From M10-OD1-4 sp038061695 (GTDB taxonomy: Bacteria > Patescibacteriota > Minisyncoccia > GWC2-36-17 > M10-OD1-4): a DNA stretch of 42,782 bases. A model generated the notes under the pieces. That model had not been told where the DNA came from, made no database searches, and saw nothing but the letters and a program-made list of their open reading frames with translations. This document shows positions 23,378 through 31,697 of the stretch, in pieces. The stretch is from contig JBBTYT010000003.1 of NCBI GenBank assembly GCA_038061695.1, forward strand, positions 1 through 42,782. The letters are read 5' to 3'. Every line of letters starts with the position of its first letter. The stretch's first letter is position 1. A program made the translations under genes and the position numbers.

Positions 23378-24958
23378 ATGGATAAACAAATTTTAGAAAA
23401 TTTAATACTTGAGGCATCATCTCAAAAGACACTCACTGAGAGAGTCTTTGGTAAGTTGAAAAGAAAGCATATGCATAATCTTAAAATTCATGGCTTGCCA
23501 TCCAATATGAATCTTCTACCAGTTTATCATGAATTAGTAAAGTCAGGAAAAATAAAACCAAATGGATTTCTGGAGCAAATTATCAAAAAAAGAAAAATAA
23601 GAACACTCTCGGGCATCGCTTCAATAACAGTCTTAACTAAAGATTGGGGATGTCCTGGAAAATGTACTTTCTGTCCAACTGAAAAAGGTATGCCAAAGAG
23701 CTATCTTTCAAATGAACCAGCTGTTATGCGCGCAATACTTTCCGATTTTGATCCTTACGGACAAGTTGAATCACGTCTAGACTCTCTCAGAAAACAAGGG
23801 CACTCTGTCAATAAGATTGAGGTTATAGTAATCGGCGGAACTTGGTCTGCTATCCCATATAAATATCAGGAATGGTATCTAAAAAGAGTTTACGATGCCC
23901 TAAATGAAAAAGAATCAAAAACCTTAGTGTATGCTATGAAAAAAAATGAAAAAGCAAAACATAAATTAGTTGGATTAACACTTGAAACCAGACCTGATTG
24001 GATAACAGAAGAGGAATTAAAAAGAATGAGAAAATTCGGCTGTACAAGAGTTGAGCTTGGGGTTCAGAGTATATATGATGATGTTTTGGAAGCTTCACAG
24101 AGAGGACATAAGATAGATGCGACAATAAAAGCAACTAAGCTACTTAAGGATTCTGGATTTAAGATTAATTATCATATGATGCCAAATCTTCCTAAATCAA
24201 CTCCGGAAAAAGATACGCAGATGCTCAAAGAGATATTCAAAGATCAAAATTTTAAACCTGATCTCTTAAAAATATATCCTTGTATGGTGGTAGCAAACGC
24301 AAAACTATATGATGATTTTAAGGCTGGGAAATTTAGACCATACACTGATGAAGAATTGATTACGATAGTAAAAGAAGCGAAGGAATATATTCCAGAGTAT
24401 TGCCGAGTAGTCAGAGTAATTCGTGATATTCCGGCAACAAGTATTGTTGGCGGAAGCCACACATCAAATTTAAGAGAGATTATCCAACAAAGAATGAAAA
24501 AAGATGGCAAAGAATGTAGATGTATAAGATGCAGGGAAATTATGAATGATGAGTTTGATATGGCTAATGTAAAAATGATAAGAAGAGATTATGATGCATC
24601 AGATGGAAAAGAGATATTTCTGTCCTTTGAGGATACGAAAAATGATAAAATTATATCTCTTTTAAGACTTAGAATTCCATCTCAGAAAAAAAATAAAATA
24701 TTCCCTGCTTTATCTGACACTTCAATAATAAGAGAAGTGCATACTTATGGACATGTTGTGCCAGTCTCACAAAAAGATAAGAAAGGACTCCAACATAAAG
24801 GGCTCGGCAAAAAACTTCTTCTTGAAGCAGAAAGAATCACTAAAAAAGAATTTAAAATAAATAAAATTTCTGTCATTGCCGCCGTCGGCGTGAAAGATTA
24901 TTACAAAAAATTCGGCTTCAAAACGAGAGATACTTATATGATAAAGAATTTAAAATAA
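23378..24958 (+). CDS. elp3: Elp3-like tRNA uridine-34 carboxymethyl synthase (radical SAM + GNAT)
   Basis: This 526-residue Elp3 homologue uses acetyl-CoA and radical SAM chemistry to install the carboxymethyl group of cm5U at tRNA wobble uridines. The radical SAM cluster motif is C92-x3-C96-x2-C99 (GCPGKCTFCPTEKGMPKSY). Family-specific stretches follow: VIGGTWSAIP, ELGVQSIYDDVL and NYHMMPNLPKS, plus the zinc-site cysteines in ECRCIRCREI. The C-terminal GNAT domain includes the acetyl-CoA loop QHKGLG (about 472-477) and YYKKFGF (508-514). It is a single-gene enzyme, as in archaea and some bacteria, with no other Elongator subunits present. Its divergent partner is a Trm9-like methyltransferase. 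Confidence 0.93.
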   Translation: MDKQILENLILEASSQKTLTERVFGKLKRKHMHNLKIHGLPSNMNLLPVYHELVKSGKIKPNGFLEQIIKKRKIRTLSGIASITVLTKDWGCPGKCTFCPTEKGMPKSYLSNEPAVMRAILSDFDPYGQVESRLDSLRKQGHSVNKIEVIVIGGTWSAIPYKYQEWYLKRVYDALNEKESKTLVYAMKKNEKAKHKLVGLTLETRPDWITEEELKRMRKFGCTRVELGVQSIYDDVLEASQRGHKIDATIKATKLLKDSGFKINYHMMPNLPKSTPEKDTQMLKEIFKDQNFKPDLLKIYPCMVVANAKLYDDFKAGKFRPYTDEELITIVKEAKEYIPEYCRVVRVIRDIPATSIVGGSHTSNLREIIQQRMKKDGKECRCIRCREIMNDEFDMANVKMIRRDYDASDGKEIFLSFEDTKNDKIISLLRLRIPSQKKNKIFPALSDTSIIREVHTYGHVVPVSQKDKKGLQHKGLGKKLLLEAERITKKEFKINKISVIAAVGVKDYYKKFGFKTRDTYMIKNLK

Positions 24959-25007
24959 AATTTATTAATAAAATCAACATTTAATATTCTATTTCATCCG
25001 TATTCTA

Positions 25008-26408
25008 TTATTTTAATCTTTTTACTATAGCGCAAAATTTATCACCTCTATCAAATTCATTCTTAAAAATTCCGAAGCTGGCAGCGCCTGGTGAAAGCAA
25101 TATTATATCTCCTCTCTTTGAGTTTTCTATTGCAATCTTTACTGCGTCATTCATACTGCTTGTAGTTTTAATAAAATTATTATACTTAATATTTTTTAAT
25201 TCTTTTTCAATCTTATCTGTAGCATCACCAGAAAACAAAATAACACCTTTTGTATATTTTTTAATACTTTTTGCAAAAACCTCGTACTCCAATTTTTTAT
25301 CAGCTCCGCCGGCAAGAAGTATTATATTTTTTCTGCTGGAACCAAGAGTATTTAAAGCAACAATTGCAGCATCAGGAGAAGTTGCCGTCGTGTCATTATA
25401 AAATTTCACGCCACAAAATTCTCTTAAAAATTCGAGTCTGTTCTCAACACCCTTAAATTCATTTATGGTTTTTTGTATATCAGCTTTTTTAATACCCAAA
25501 AGATACGCAACAGATAAGGCAGCTAGAAAATTTTCCTTATTATGTTCACCTTTCTCTTTTATTTTTTTTATATTAGCTATACTATGCGTAATTCCATCCT
25601 CTTGAAAAAATATCTCATCATTTTTTAGAAAGACCCCGCGATCCCTCTTTAGTAAAGGCTTTTTTGAAAACCAATAAATCTTACTTTTCGCTTCCTTTGC
25701 CAATTTTTTACTCTCTTTATTATCTTTATTTAAAATTAAAATATCATCACTCTTTTGGTATCTAAAAATATTTTTTTTATCATCATAATAATCCTCTAAA
25801 TTTTTATATTTATTTAAATGATCCGGCATTAAATTTGTAATAACAGAAATATTTGGAGACTTTTTTACTGATCTGAAGTTATATAAAAGCCAACTTGAAA
25901 GTTCGGCTACAATAATATCTCCTTTATTTACTTTTGAGATTATAGCTAAAGGAGAAACTCCGATGTTCCCGCAAAGATGAGTTCTAAAATTATCTTTCAA
26001 AAGTTCATTTATAATTGTCGTTGTTGTGCTCTTGCCTCTTGTTCCTGTTACAGCAAGAAGTAAATTATCTTTCTTTGTTAAAAATATACTCCAATCATTG
26101 TGAATTGGAATTTTATTATCCTCTGCAATCTTTAAATATTTTGAATCTTTCGGAACTGATGGATTTTTAATAACAATATCACATTTTCTAAAATCTTCTT
26201 CTCTATGTTCGCCTAAAACATAAGTTACATTCTTATATTTTTTTAATCTTTTTACCTGATGTGAAAGCTCTGACTCACTTCTTAAATCAGTCACTAAAAC
26301 ATCATCGCCAGCTTTTGCAAAAAATTCAGCAGATGCAATACCGCTTCCATCTTTATAAGAGCCGAGTCCCATTATTAAAACTTTTTTTCTTTTAAAAAAA
26401 TTTTTCAT
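25008..26408 (-). CDS. murD: UDP-N-acetylmuramoyl-L-alanine-D-glutamate ligase
   Basis: A cytoplasmic Mur ligase that adds D-glutamate to UDP-MurNAc-L-Ala. An N-terminal Rossmann-like domain (KKVLIMGLGSYKDGSGIASAEF) is followed by the ATP P-loop GTRGKSTTT (about 119-127), the NLMPDHLNKY segment, the FKGVENRLEFL linker, FYNDTTATSP and a C-terminal domain ending in LLSPGAASFGIFKNEFDRG. At 466 residues the length is normal. It is the last gene of a minus-strand series with thiI, the channel protein and the cyclophilin, and converges on elp3. Confidence 0.94.
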   Translation of the reverse strand: MKNFFKRKKVLIMGLGSYKDGSGIASAEFFAKAGDDVLVTDLRSESELSHQVKRLKKYKNVTYVLGEHREEDFRKCDIVIKNPSVPKDSKYLKIAEDNKIPIHNDWSIFLTKKDNLLLAVTGTRGKSTTTTIINELLKDNFRTHLCGNIGVSPLAIISKVNKGDIIVAELSSWLLYNFRSVKKSPNISVITNLMPDHLNKYKNLEDYYDDKKNIFRYQKSDDILILNKDNKESKKLAKEAKSKIYWFSKKPLLKRDRGVFLKNDEIFFQEDGITHSIANIKKIKEKGEHNKENFLAALSVAYLLGIKKADIQKTINEFKGVENRLEFLREFCGVKFYNDTTATSPDAAIVALNTLGSSRKNIILLAGGADKKLEYEVFAKSIKKYTKGVILFSGDATDKIEKELKNIKYNNFIKTTSSMNDAVKIAIENSKRGDIILLSPGAASFGIFKNEFDRGDKFCAIVKRLK

Positions 26409-26435
26409 AAAAAATTACAAAAGCAAAAAAATATA

Positions 26436-27599
26436 TTAAATATTAAATATCTCAACACTATCAAGCGCTGTCTGAATCATCTTTTTGACATCCAATTTTT
26501 TCTCTTCCTCTAAAATCATATCCAGCTTCCCGTGTGTCTCAGGACTTAGAGGTAAAAAAAGTGAACAACAATCCTCATAAGGCTGGGCTGAAATTTCATA
26601 AGTTCCTATTTCAGAAGCTAAGTCTATTATGTCATTTTTATTATCACCTATCAAAGGTCTTAAAATAGGAATTTTGACCGCTTCGCTAACAACATAAATA
26701 TTATCAAGCGTTTGTGAAGCAACTTGACCGAGAGAATCTCCAGTTACCAACGCTTTTATATCCTCCTTATCTGCTAATTTTTCCGCAATGCGCATCATAA
26801 ACCTTCTATATAAAATAACTCTTTGAGATGAAGAACATTTAATAGATATTTCCTTTTGAATATCGGAAAATGCAATAAAAAAAACCTTAGACTCAAATTG
26901 GTATTCATTAAGTTTTTTTATAATAGCTTTTACATTCTCGGATGATGCTTTTGTCGTATAAGGATAACTATGAAAATGAATATAAACCACCTTAGCTCCT
27001 CGACGCATCATCTTCCAAGAAGCTATTGGAGAATCAAAACCCGCTGATATCAAAGACAACACTCTTCCGGCTGTACCCACTGGAAGACCGGCATATCCTT
27101 TTTCCTTATTAAAGAAAAAAAATGAATTCTTATCTCCAATTTCACAAAAACAATTAAGTTCCGGATTCTTAAGATTAACCTTTGCCTTACTTTCAAATTT
27201 TCCAAATAAAAAAGAACCAACTTCCACCGCTATTTCTTGAGAATTTTTAGGAAAATTTTTATTTGATCTTTTTACCGTTACACGAAATGTTTCAGGTATT
27301 TTTTTTTCTTTTAAAATTCCCCAGATATCCTCTTTTAAGAGATATACCTCCAGAGAGCTTAAAAAACCGAAAGAAAAATTTGCCACACCAAAAATTTTTT
27401 TTATACCACCCCTAACTCTTTCCTCATTAGCTTCAAGGCTGAGATGGATAACGACCATGCCATATCTTTTTTCTACATTTAAATAATCCTTTTCGTTCAG
27501 GCTTTTTTTAATATTTCCCACGAGAATATTCTCAAAAAAATCCCTATTATTTCCTTTTAGAGCTATTTCGTGATAGTGAATAACAACTACTCTTTTCAT
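26436..27599 (-). CDS. thiI: tRNA 4-thiouridine synthase ThiI, without rhodanese domain
   Basis: ThiI makes 4-thiouridine at position 8 of tRNA. An N-terminal ferredoxin-like region and THUMP domain (about 1-165) are followed by the PP-loop ATPase domain. At 387 residues it lacks the C-terminal rhodanese domain of E. coli ThiI, as in Bacillus-type enzymes. The PP-loop reads SAGFDSP instead of the usual S-G-G-x-D-S. The cysteine pair in YEDCCSLFLP is kept. A nifS-like sulphur donor is not in the window. The gene starts three bases after the channel gene stop, implying a shared transcript. Confidence 0.93.
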   Translation of the reverse strand: MKRVVVIHYHEIALKGNNRDFFENILVGNIKKSLNEKDYLNVEKRYGMVVIHLSLEANEERVRGGIKKIFGVANFSFGFLSSLEVYLLKEDIWGILKEKKIPETFRVTVKRSNKNFPKNSQEIAVEVGSFLFGKFESKAKVNLKNPELNCFCEIGDKNSFFFFNKEKGYAGLPVGTAGRVLSLISAGFDSPIASWKMMRRGAKVVYIHFHSYPYTTKASSENVKAIIKKLNEYQFESKVFFIAFSDIQKEISIKCSSSQRVILYRRFMMRIAEKLADKEDIKALVTGDSLGQVASQTLDNIYVVSEAVKIPILRPLIGDNKNDIIDLASEIGTYEISAQPYEDCCSLFLPLSPETHGKLDMILEEEKKLDVKKMIQTALDSVEIFNI

Positions 27600-27602
27600 T
27601 AT

Positions 27603-28370
27603 TTACTTTTTCTCTTCTAATTTAGAATCTAATTTTCTCTCTATATCATCGAGTCTATCCAATACAGTGTTAAGTTTATGTGACTCTCCAGGGATATCTA
27701 CGAAATCATAACCTGTAGAACTTATTATCTCAACTCTTTCTCTTCTCATAAAGAATGAGGCTGCACCTGCAACCATAATTGAGAATAGCACAAATCCTAA
27801 AGTCATAAGAAAGACCGCTACTACTCTGCCACCAAAAGTAATCGGATATCTATCTCCATATCCAAGAGTAGAAAATGTAACAATTCCCCACCATACAGCA
27901 TCCTCAAATGTCGTAATATTAGCGCCTGGAGCCGGCTTTTCAAAAAACAAAACAAGATCAGCAGAAACAAAAATAACAACTAACGAGACTATGAAAAAAT
28001 ATAGAAAATTAAGTCTCTGCGTTTTTAAAAGCTTTAAAACTTCGTCAGAAACTAAAAGAATTGGCGTTCTTAGAATATGAAATACTTTAAAACTTCTAAA
28101 TACAGGCGCTAAAATAACTAAAGCATCTATCCAGTTTTCTCTAATATAAGATAATTTATTATTTGCAATATAAAGTTTTAAAAAATACTCTACCGTAAAT
28201 ACAATCCATAAAAATAGATAATACATATTAAAATATGCTTGTGTGATGTCATTGATACCTACAGAAAACTCGGCTATCAACATAGGAATAATCGGCAAAG
28301 AAACAATCAGCATCAAGAGATCAAACTTCTTTAAAAAGATTCTTAATTTTAATTTGATACTATATTTCAT
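27603..28370 (-). CDS. Potassium-channel-like protein, six helices
   Basis: A 255-residue voltage-gated-type ion channel subunit. Helices S1-S6 can be traced. The S4 candidate (FRSFKVFHILR) carries only four basic residues. The pore segment TFSTLGYGDRYPIT (about 160-175) has T-L-G-Y-G-D where the standard selectivity filter is T-V-G-Y-G-D. S6 is followed by a charged C-terminal tail (DRLDDIERKLDSKLEEKK) likely to form a coiled-coil tetramer. Potassium selectivity is probable but not proven with Leu in the filter. It is closely spaced with thiI. Confidence 0.88.
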   Translation of the reverse strand: MKYSIKLKLRIFLKKFDLLMLIVSLPIIPMLIAEFSVGINDITQAYFNMYYLFLWIVFTVEYFLKLYIANNKLSYIRENWIDALVILAPVFRSFKVFHILRTPILLVSDEVLKLLKTQRLNFLYFFIVSLVVIFVSADLVLFFEKPAPGANITTFEDAVWWGIVTFSTLGYGDRYPITFGGRVVAVFLMTLGFVLFSIMVAGAASFFMRRERVEIISSTGYDFVDIPGESHKLNTVLDRLDDIERKLDSKLEEKK

Positions 28371-28397
28371 AAAATTTACCTCTTATTAAAAAATAAC

Positions 28398-29030
28398 TCA
28401 TTCTATGTAAGCGATATTTATAATATCACCCGCTTTAATACCAAGCACTATATCCATACCCTCAATAATTTTACCAAAAACCGGATGCTGACTTGTAAGT
28501 GGTGGTTTATCAAAATCAAGATAAATATTATCTACGGTATTGATAAAAAATTGTGATCCGCCTGAATTTGGCTGACCGATATTTGCCATTGCTATCGTAC
28601 CCTTAACATTTGAAAGACCTGCCACAAACTCATCTTGAATCGTATATCCAGGACCACCGGTTCCCCACTCAGACTTTAAAGAAAGATCTTTTGACTTTGG
28701 ATCTCCTGCTTGAACCATAAAATTATCTATAACCCTATGGAATCTTACACCATTGTAGAAACTTTGATTAATAAGTTTTTTGAAATTCTCGGTGGTAATT
28801 GGCATTTTATCAGTAAATAATTCTATCTTTATAACTCCTTTATTAGTTTCAAAAACAGCGATTGAGCCTTTCTTAGCATCTTTATCTGAAGCATCTTTAA
28901 TATTTACCTCTGGAAGATCTTTAATTTTATCTTTTTCTGAATTCCCCATATAAAAATATAAGCCAAAAATAACCAATGCTAAAACGAATGCTCCGCCGAA
29001 TGATTGTAGTTTTGAAGATTTTTGACTCAT
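28398..29030 (-). CDS. Membrane-anchored cyclophilin-type peptidyl-prolyl isomerase
   Basis: This 210-residue protein has an N-terminal membrane anchor (about 11-29, GGAFVLALVIFGLYFYMG), so the catalytic domain lies outside the membrane and probably assists folding of secreted proteins. The cyclophilin core shows FETNKGVIKIELF, the catalytic arginine in FHRVIDNFMVQAGDP, GGPGYTIQDEF, AMANIGQPNSGGSQFFI and HPVFGKIIEGMDIV. It heads the minus-strand channel-thiI-murD series. The 5' side (29031-29284) contains a structured element on the opposite strand. Confidence 0.94.
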   Translation of the reverse strand: MSQKSSKLQSFGGAFVLALVIFGLYFYMGNSEKDKIKDLPEVNIKDASDKDAKKGSIAVFETNKGVIKIELFTDKMPITTENFKKLINQSFYNGVRFHRVIDNFMVQAGDPKSKDLSLKSEWGTGGPGYTIQDEFVAGLSNVKGTIAMANIGQPNSGGSQFFINTVDNIYLDFDKPPLTSQHPVFGKIIEGMDIVLGIKAGDIINIAYIE

Positions 29031-29134
29031 AGATAATAATAAATTAATTTAATGTTATATTCGTATAATATCATATAAAATATAAATTTAAAATAGCTAT
29101 ATACTTTAAATTACCATTAACGGAGTACCAAATG

Positions 29135-29278
29135 AAGTGGACAAATACAGCCACTTTACACCACTATTTAAATATGATAATTTAGTATTAGTGCTTGTGA
29201 GGGCTACGGCTCTCCCGCGGTTAATACATAAACCGCAGCCAAGCACTGCAAAAGAACATCGCAAGTCGGTGTTTTTTT
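29135..29278 (+). ncRNA. Candidate structured RNA with three-way junction and terminator
   Basis: A first hairpin is AAGTGG (29135-29140) with CCACTT (29151-29156). Then AGTGCTTG (29190-29197) pairs with CAAGCACT (29240-29247), enclosing two hairpins: GAGGGC-TACG-GCTCTC (29199-29214, a UNCG-class tetraloop closed by C-G) and GCGGTT/AACCGC (29217-29236). An intrinsic terminator follows at 29256-29278. The G-T pairs in two stems and the UACG loop only work on the plus strand, which sets the orientation. I cannot match it to tmRNA, SRP RNA, 6S, RNase P or a T-box. The 5' end is not defined; TATAAT at 29064-29069 lacks a -35 partner. Confidence 0.55.
29256..29278 (+). terminator. Intrinsic terminator of the candidate RNA
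   Basis: ACATCG (29256-29261) pairs with CGGTGT (29267-29272), including one G-T pair, around CAAGT, and runs into seven T residues. The reverse strand has only an A-C mismatch at the wobble pair and a weaker T-tract. Confidence 0.7.
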
Positions 29279-29284
29279 GTTTTC

Positions 29285-29752
29285 TTAATCTTCATCAGGC
29301 TTTCCATTATACAATAATCTCTCCATGTTTATATTATCAGTTTTCCAAAAAGGAATGATACTCCAAAAATACTTACTGCCACCAGGAACATATTTAACTA
29401 TAACCTTAATACGAACATCATCCAGCACAGAAATAAACTCGTAATATTCAACATCTATTAAAACCAAGTCCCATCTAGTGTTTCTTTTTACCCTTTCAAA
29501 TTCTTTCTTCTTTGAATATCCTTGAAGTGTATGTGATTTATTTATAACTTTTGGAGCATACTCAATAAATCTCAAACGCATACATTGATCGCTTGTAGTC
29601 CTTGGTTTGTTCCATTTTTTAAATTTTATATGATCCAACCCCTTTGCATTAAAATTCACATTCTCATTAAAATATGGACAAAAAATAGAATTTATAGATT
29701 TATAAAATTCTTCCGCTTTTTCTTTTATTTTTATGAAACCTTCCTCCCTCAT
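29285..29752 (-). CDS. Unrecognised soluble protein
   Basis: I do not recognise this protein of about 155 residues. There is no signal peptide or membrane segment. It is charged, rich in Lys/Glu and aromatic residues (VKYVPGGSKYFWSIIPFWK), and has a YNGKPDED tail. The frame extends to a TTG at 29758, but the ATG at 29752 (MREEGFIKIKEK) is the natural start. A good promoter (TTGACA-17-TACAAT) stands upstream, and the gene is alone between the candidate RNA and thrS. Similar orphan proteins are common in CPR genomes. Confidence 0.7.
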   Translation of the reverse strand: MREEGFIKIKEKAEEFYKSINSIFCPYFNENVNFNAKGLDHIKFKKWNKPRTTSDQCMRLRFIEYAPKVINKSHTLQGYSKKKEFERVKRNTRWDLVLIDVEYYEFISVLDDVRIKVIVKYVPGGSKYFWSIIPFWKTDNINMERLLYNGKPDED

Positions 29753-29811
29753 AATCAAATTTAATATTCCTATTTTTTAAAAATTTTGTTTGTTTTTTAA
29801 CTATTATTTCC

Positions 29812-29840
29812 ATTGTATTTTGTAAAAAAATTACTGTCAA
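29812..29840 (-). promoter_or_regulatory. Promoter of the unrecognised gene upstream of thrS
   Basis: The minus strand reads TTGACA (29835-29840), a 17-base spacer and TACAAT (29812-29817), close to the sigma-70 consensus. The predicted start is near 29805, leaving a leader of about 50 bases. Confidence 0.65.
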
Positions 29841-29929
29841 CTTTGACATAAATATACATATATTACAAAAATAAATAAATGTAAATCTTAGCCTTTCAAT
29901 AATAAAAAAATGGTGCTATATTAAATTTA

Positions 29930-31681
29930 ATGGAAAAAGACCAATTATACAAAATAAGGCACTCCCTCTCTCATATGCTCGCAATAGCTGTGCTTGAAAA
30001 ATATCCAAATGCAAAACTTGCTATCGGACCTGTTATAAACGATGGTTTTTATTATGACTTTGAATTTCAAGACGGAGTTTCAATATCTTTGGAAGATTTA
30101 AAAGTCTTCCAAAAGACCATGAAAAAAATGATTGGTAAAAAACTTGATTTTGAAAGAAAAGATGTGAGTGAAAAAGAAGCACGAGAGATATTCAAAGATC
30201 AACCTTATAAAATTGAGCTTATTGATGGCATAATCAAAGATGGCGGAAATATCTCAATATACAAAACAGGAAATTTCATAGACTTATGCGAGGGACCTCA
30301 TATTTTAAATACTAAAGAGATAGATGCTGACGGATTTAAGCTGGAAAAAACTGCCGGAGCTTACTGGCGAGGAGATGAAAAAAATAAGATGCTAACCAGG
30401 ATATACGGTTTTGCATTTGAAAATGGCGCCACTCTTGATGCTCATTTAAAACAACAAGAGGAGGCAAAAAAACGCGACCACCGCATCTTGGGAGCACAAC
30501 TTCATCTCTTTACCTTATCACCGCTTATTGGCTCTGGTCTTCCGCTTATGAAACCACGCGGAATGATTATCCGAAAAGAGATTGAAAACTACCTCTGGAG
30601 CCTTCATTCTAAAAAAGGATATTTTCAAGTATGGACACCTCATATTGCAAAAGAAGAACTTTACATTACCTCTGGTCATGCTACAAAATTTGGAGATGAG
30701 CTATTCCGTGTACAAGGAAAAGAGGAAAAATTTATTATGAAACCGATGAATTGTCCGCACCATATGCAAATATTCGCAGATAATCAATTTTCATACCGTG
30801 ATATGCCTGTGCGTTACTTTGAGCCTGCAACGGTATATCGTGATGAAAAATCCGGACAGTTGAGTGGGCTCACTCGCGTGCGATCAATAACACAAGATGA
30901 TGGACATCTTTTCTGTCGCACAACACAAATAGAAAAAGAAGTTTCTACTATAGTAAATATAATCAAAGAATTCTATACTGTTTTTGGCATGATGGACGGC
31001 TACTGGGTCTCTCTTTCGGTGCGAGGAGAAGATAAAAGTAATTATATCGGAGAAGATGAGGCGTGGGTTAATGCGGAAATGGCTCTTGAAAAATCAGCAA
31101 AAGCAAATAATTTAAATTACAAACGCGTTGATGGTGAAGCAGCCTTCTATGGACCTAAGCTTGATTTTATATTTAAAGATGCTATCGGACGAGAATGGCA
31201 ACTAGCAACAATTCAATGCGATTTTACTCTTCCTGAGCGTTTTTCTCTTTCTTTTATAAATGAAAAAAGTGAAAAAGAGCGTCCTGTTGTAATACATCGT
31301 GCTATTTCTGGTTCACTTGAGCGTTTTATGGGTGTAATGATTGAACACTTTGCTGGTGCTTTTCCGCTATGGCTCTCGCCGGTTCAAGTAAAAATTCTTC
31401 CTATTAGCGAGAAATACTCGGAATATGCTGAGAGAGTACGAAAAGAAATTACAGATGCTGACATCCGCGTAGAGCTTGATGATTCAAACGAGTCGCTCGG
31501 TAAAAGAATCCGTGTAGCTAAAACAGAAAAGATTCCATATATTATTGTCATCGGAGAGAAAGAAAAAGAAGGAGGTACAATAACCGCAGAAAGACGTGAC
31601 GGAGTTCACTTAGATGCTCTTCAAATTACAAATTTTATAACTCTCGCAAAACAGGAAATTAATACAAAAGAAATTTGGTAA
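29930..31681 (+). CDS. thrS: Threonine-tRNA ligase, without TGS domain
   Basis: A class II synthetase that charges tRNA-Thr. The 583-residue protein starts directly with the editing domain (HSLSHML near residue 12, and LCEGPH near 121), so the N-terminal TGS domain of typical bacterial ThrRS (about 640 residues) is missing. The catalytic core has the zinc cysteine in MKPMNCPHHM, motif 2 in YRDEKSGQLSGLTRVRS with QDDGHLFC, and motif 3 in HRAISGSLERFMGVMIEH. The C-terminal anticodon-binding domain ends the protein. The editing residues look intact. I see no T-box in the upstream 170 bases. It converges on the sua5-like gene. Confidence 0.95.
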   Translation: MEKDQLYKIRHSLSHMLAIAVLEKYPNAKLAIGPVINDGFYYDFEFQDGVSISLEDLKVFQKTMKKMIGKKLDFERKDVSEKEAREIFKDQPYKIELIDGIIKDGGNISIYKTGNFIDLCEGPHILNTKEIDADGFKLEKTAGAYWRGDEKNKMLTRIYGFAFENGATLDAHLKQQEEAKKRDHRILGAQLHLFTLSPLIGSGLPLMKPRGMIIRKEIENYLWSLHSKKGYFQVWTPHIAKEELYITSGHATKFGDELFRVQGKEEKFIMKPMNCPHHMQIFADNQFSYRDMPVRYFEPATVYRDEKSGQLSGLTRVRSITQDDGHLFCRTTQIEKEVSTIVNIIKEFYTVFGMMDGYWVSLSVRGEDKSNYIGEDEAWVNAEMALEKSAKANNLNYKRVDGEAAFYGPKLDFIFKDAIGREWQLATIQCDFTLPERFSLSFINEKSEKERPVVIHRAISGSLERFMGVMIEHFAGAFPLWLSPVQVKILPISEKYSEYAERVRKEITDADIRVELDDSNESLGKRIRVAKTEKIPYIIVIGEKEKEGGTITAERRDGVHLDALQITNFITLAKQEINTKEIW

Positions 31682-31697
31682 TAATTCAGATATAAAC

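Noticed and set aside
29064..29069. TATAAT as firm promoter of the candidate RNA
   Set aside because: The bases 17-19 upstream do not resemble a -35 element and the surroundings are all A/T, where such hexamers arise by chance.
29761..29929. T-box or other leader riboswitch for thrS
   Set aside because: The stretch is almost entirely A/T without the conserved T-box sequence or a stable antiterminator; the structured element further left has its own terminator 650 bp before thrS and an unrelated gene in between.
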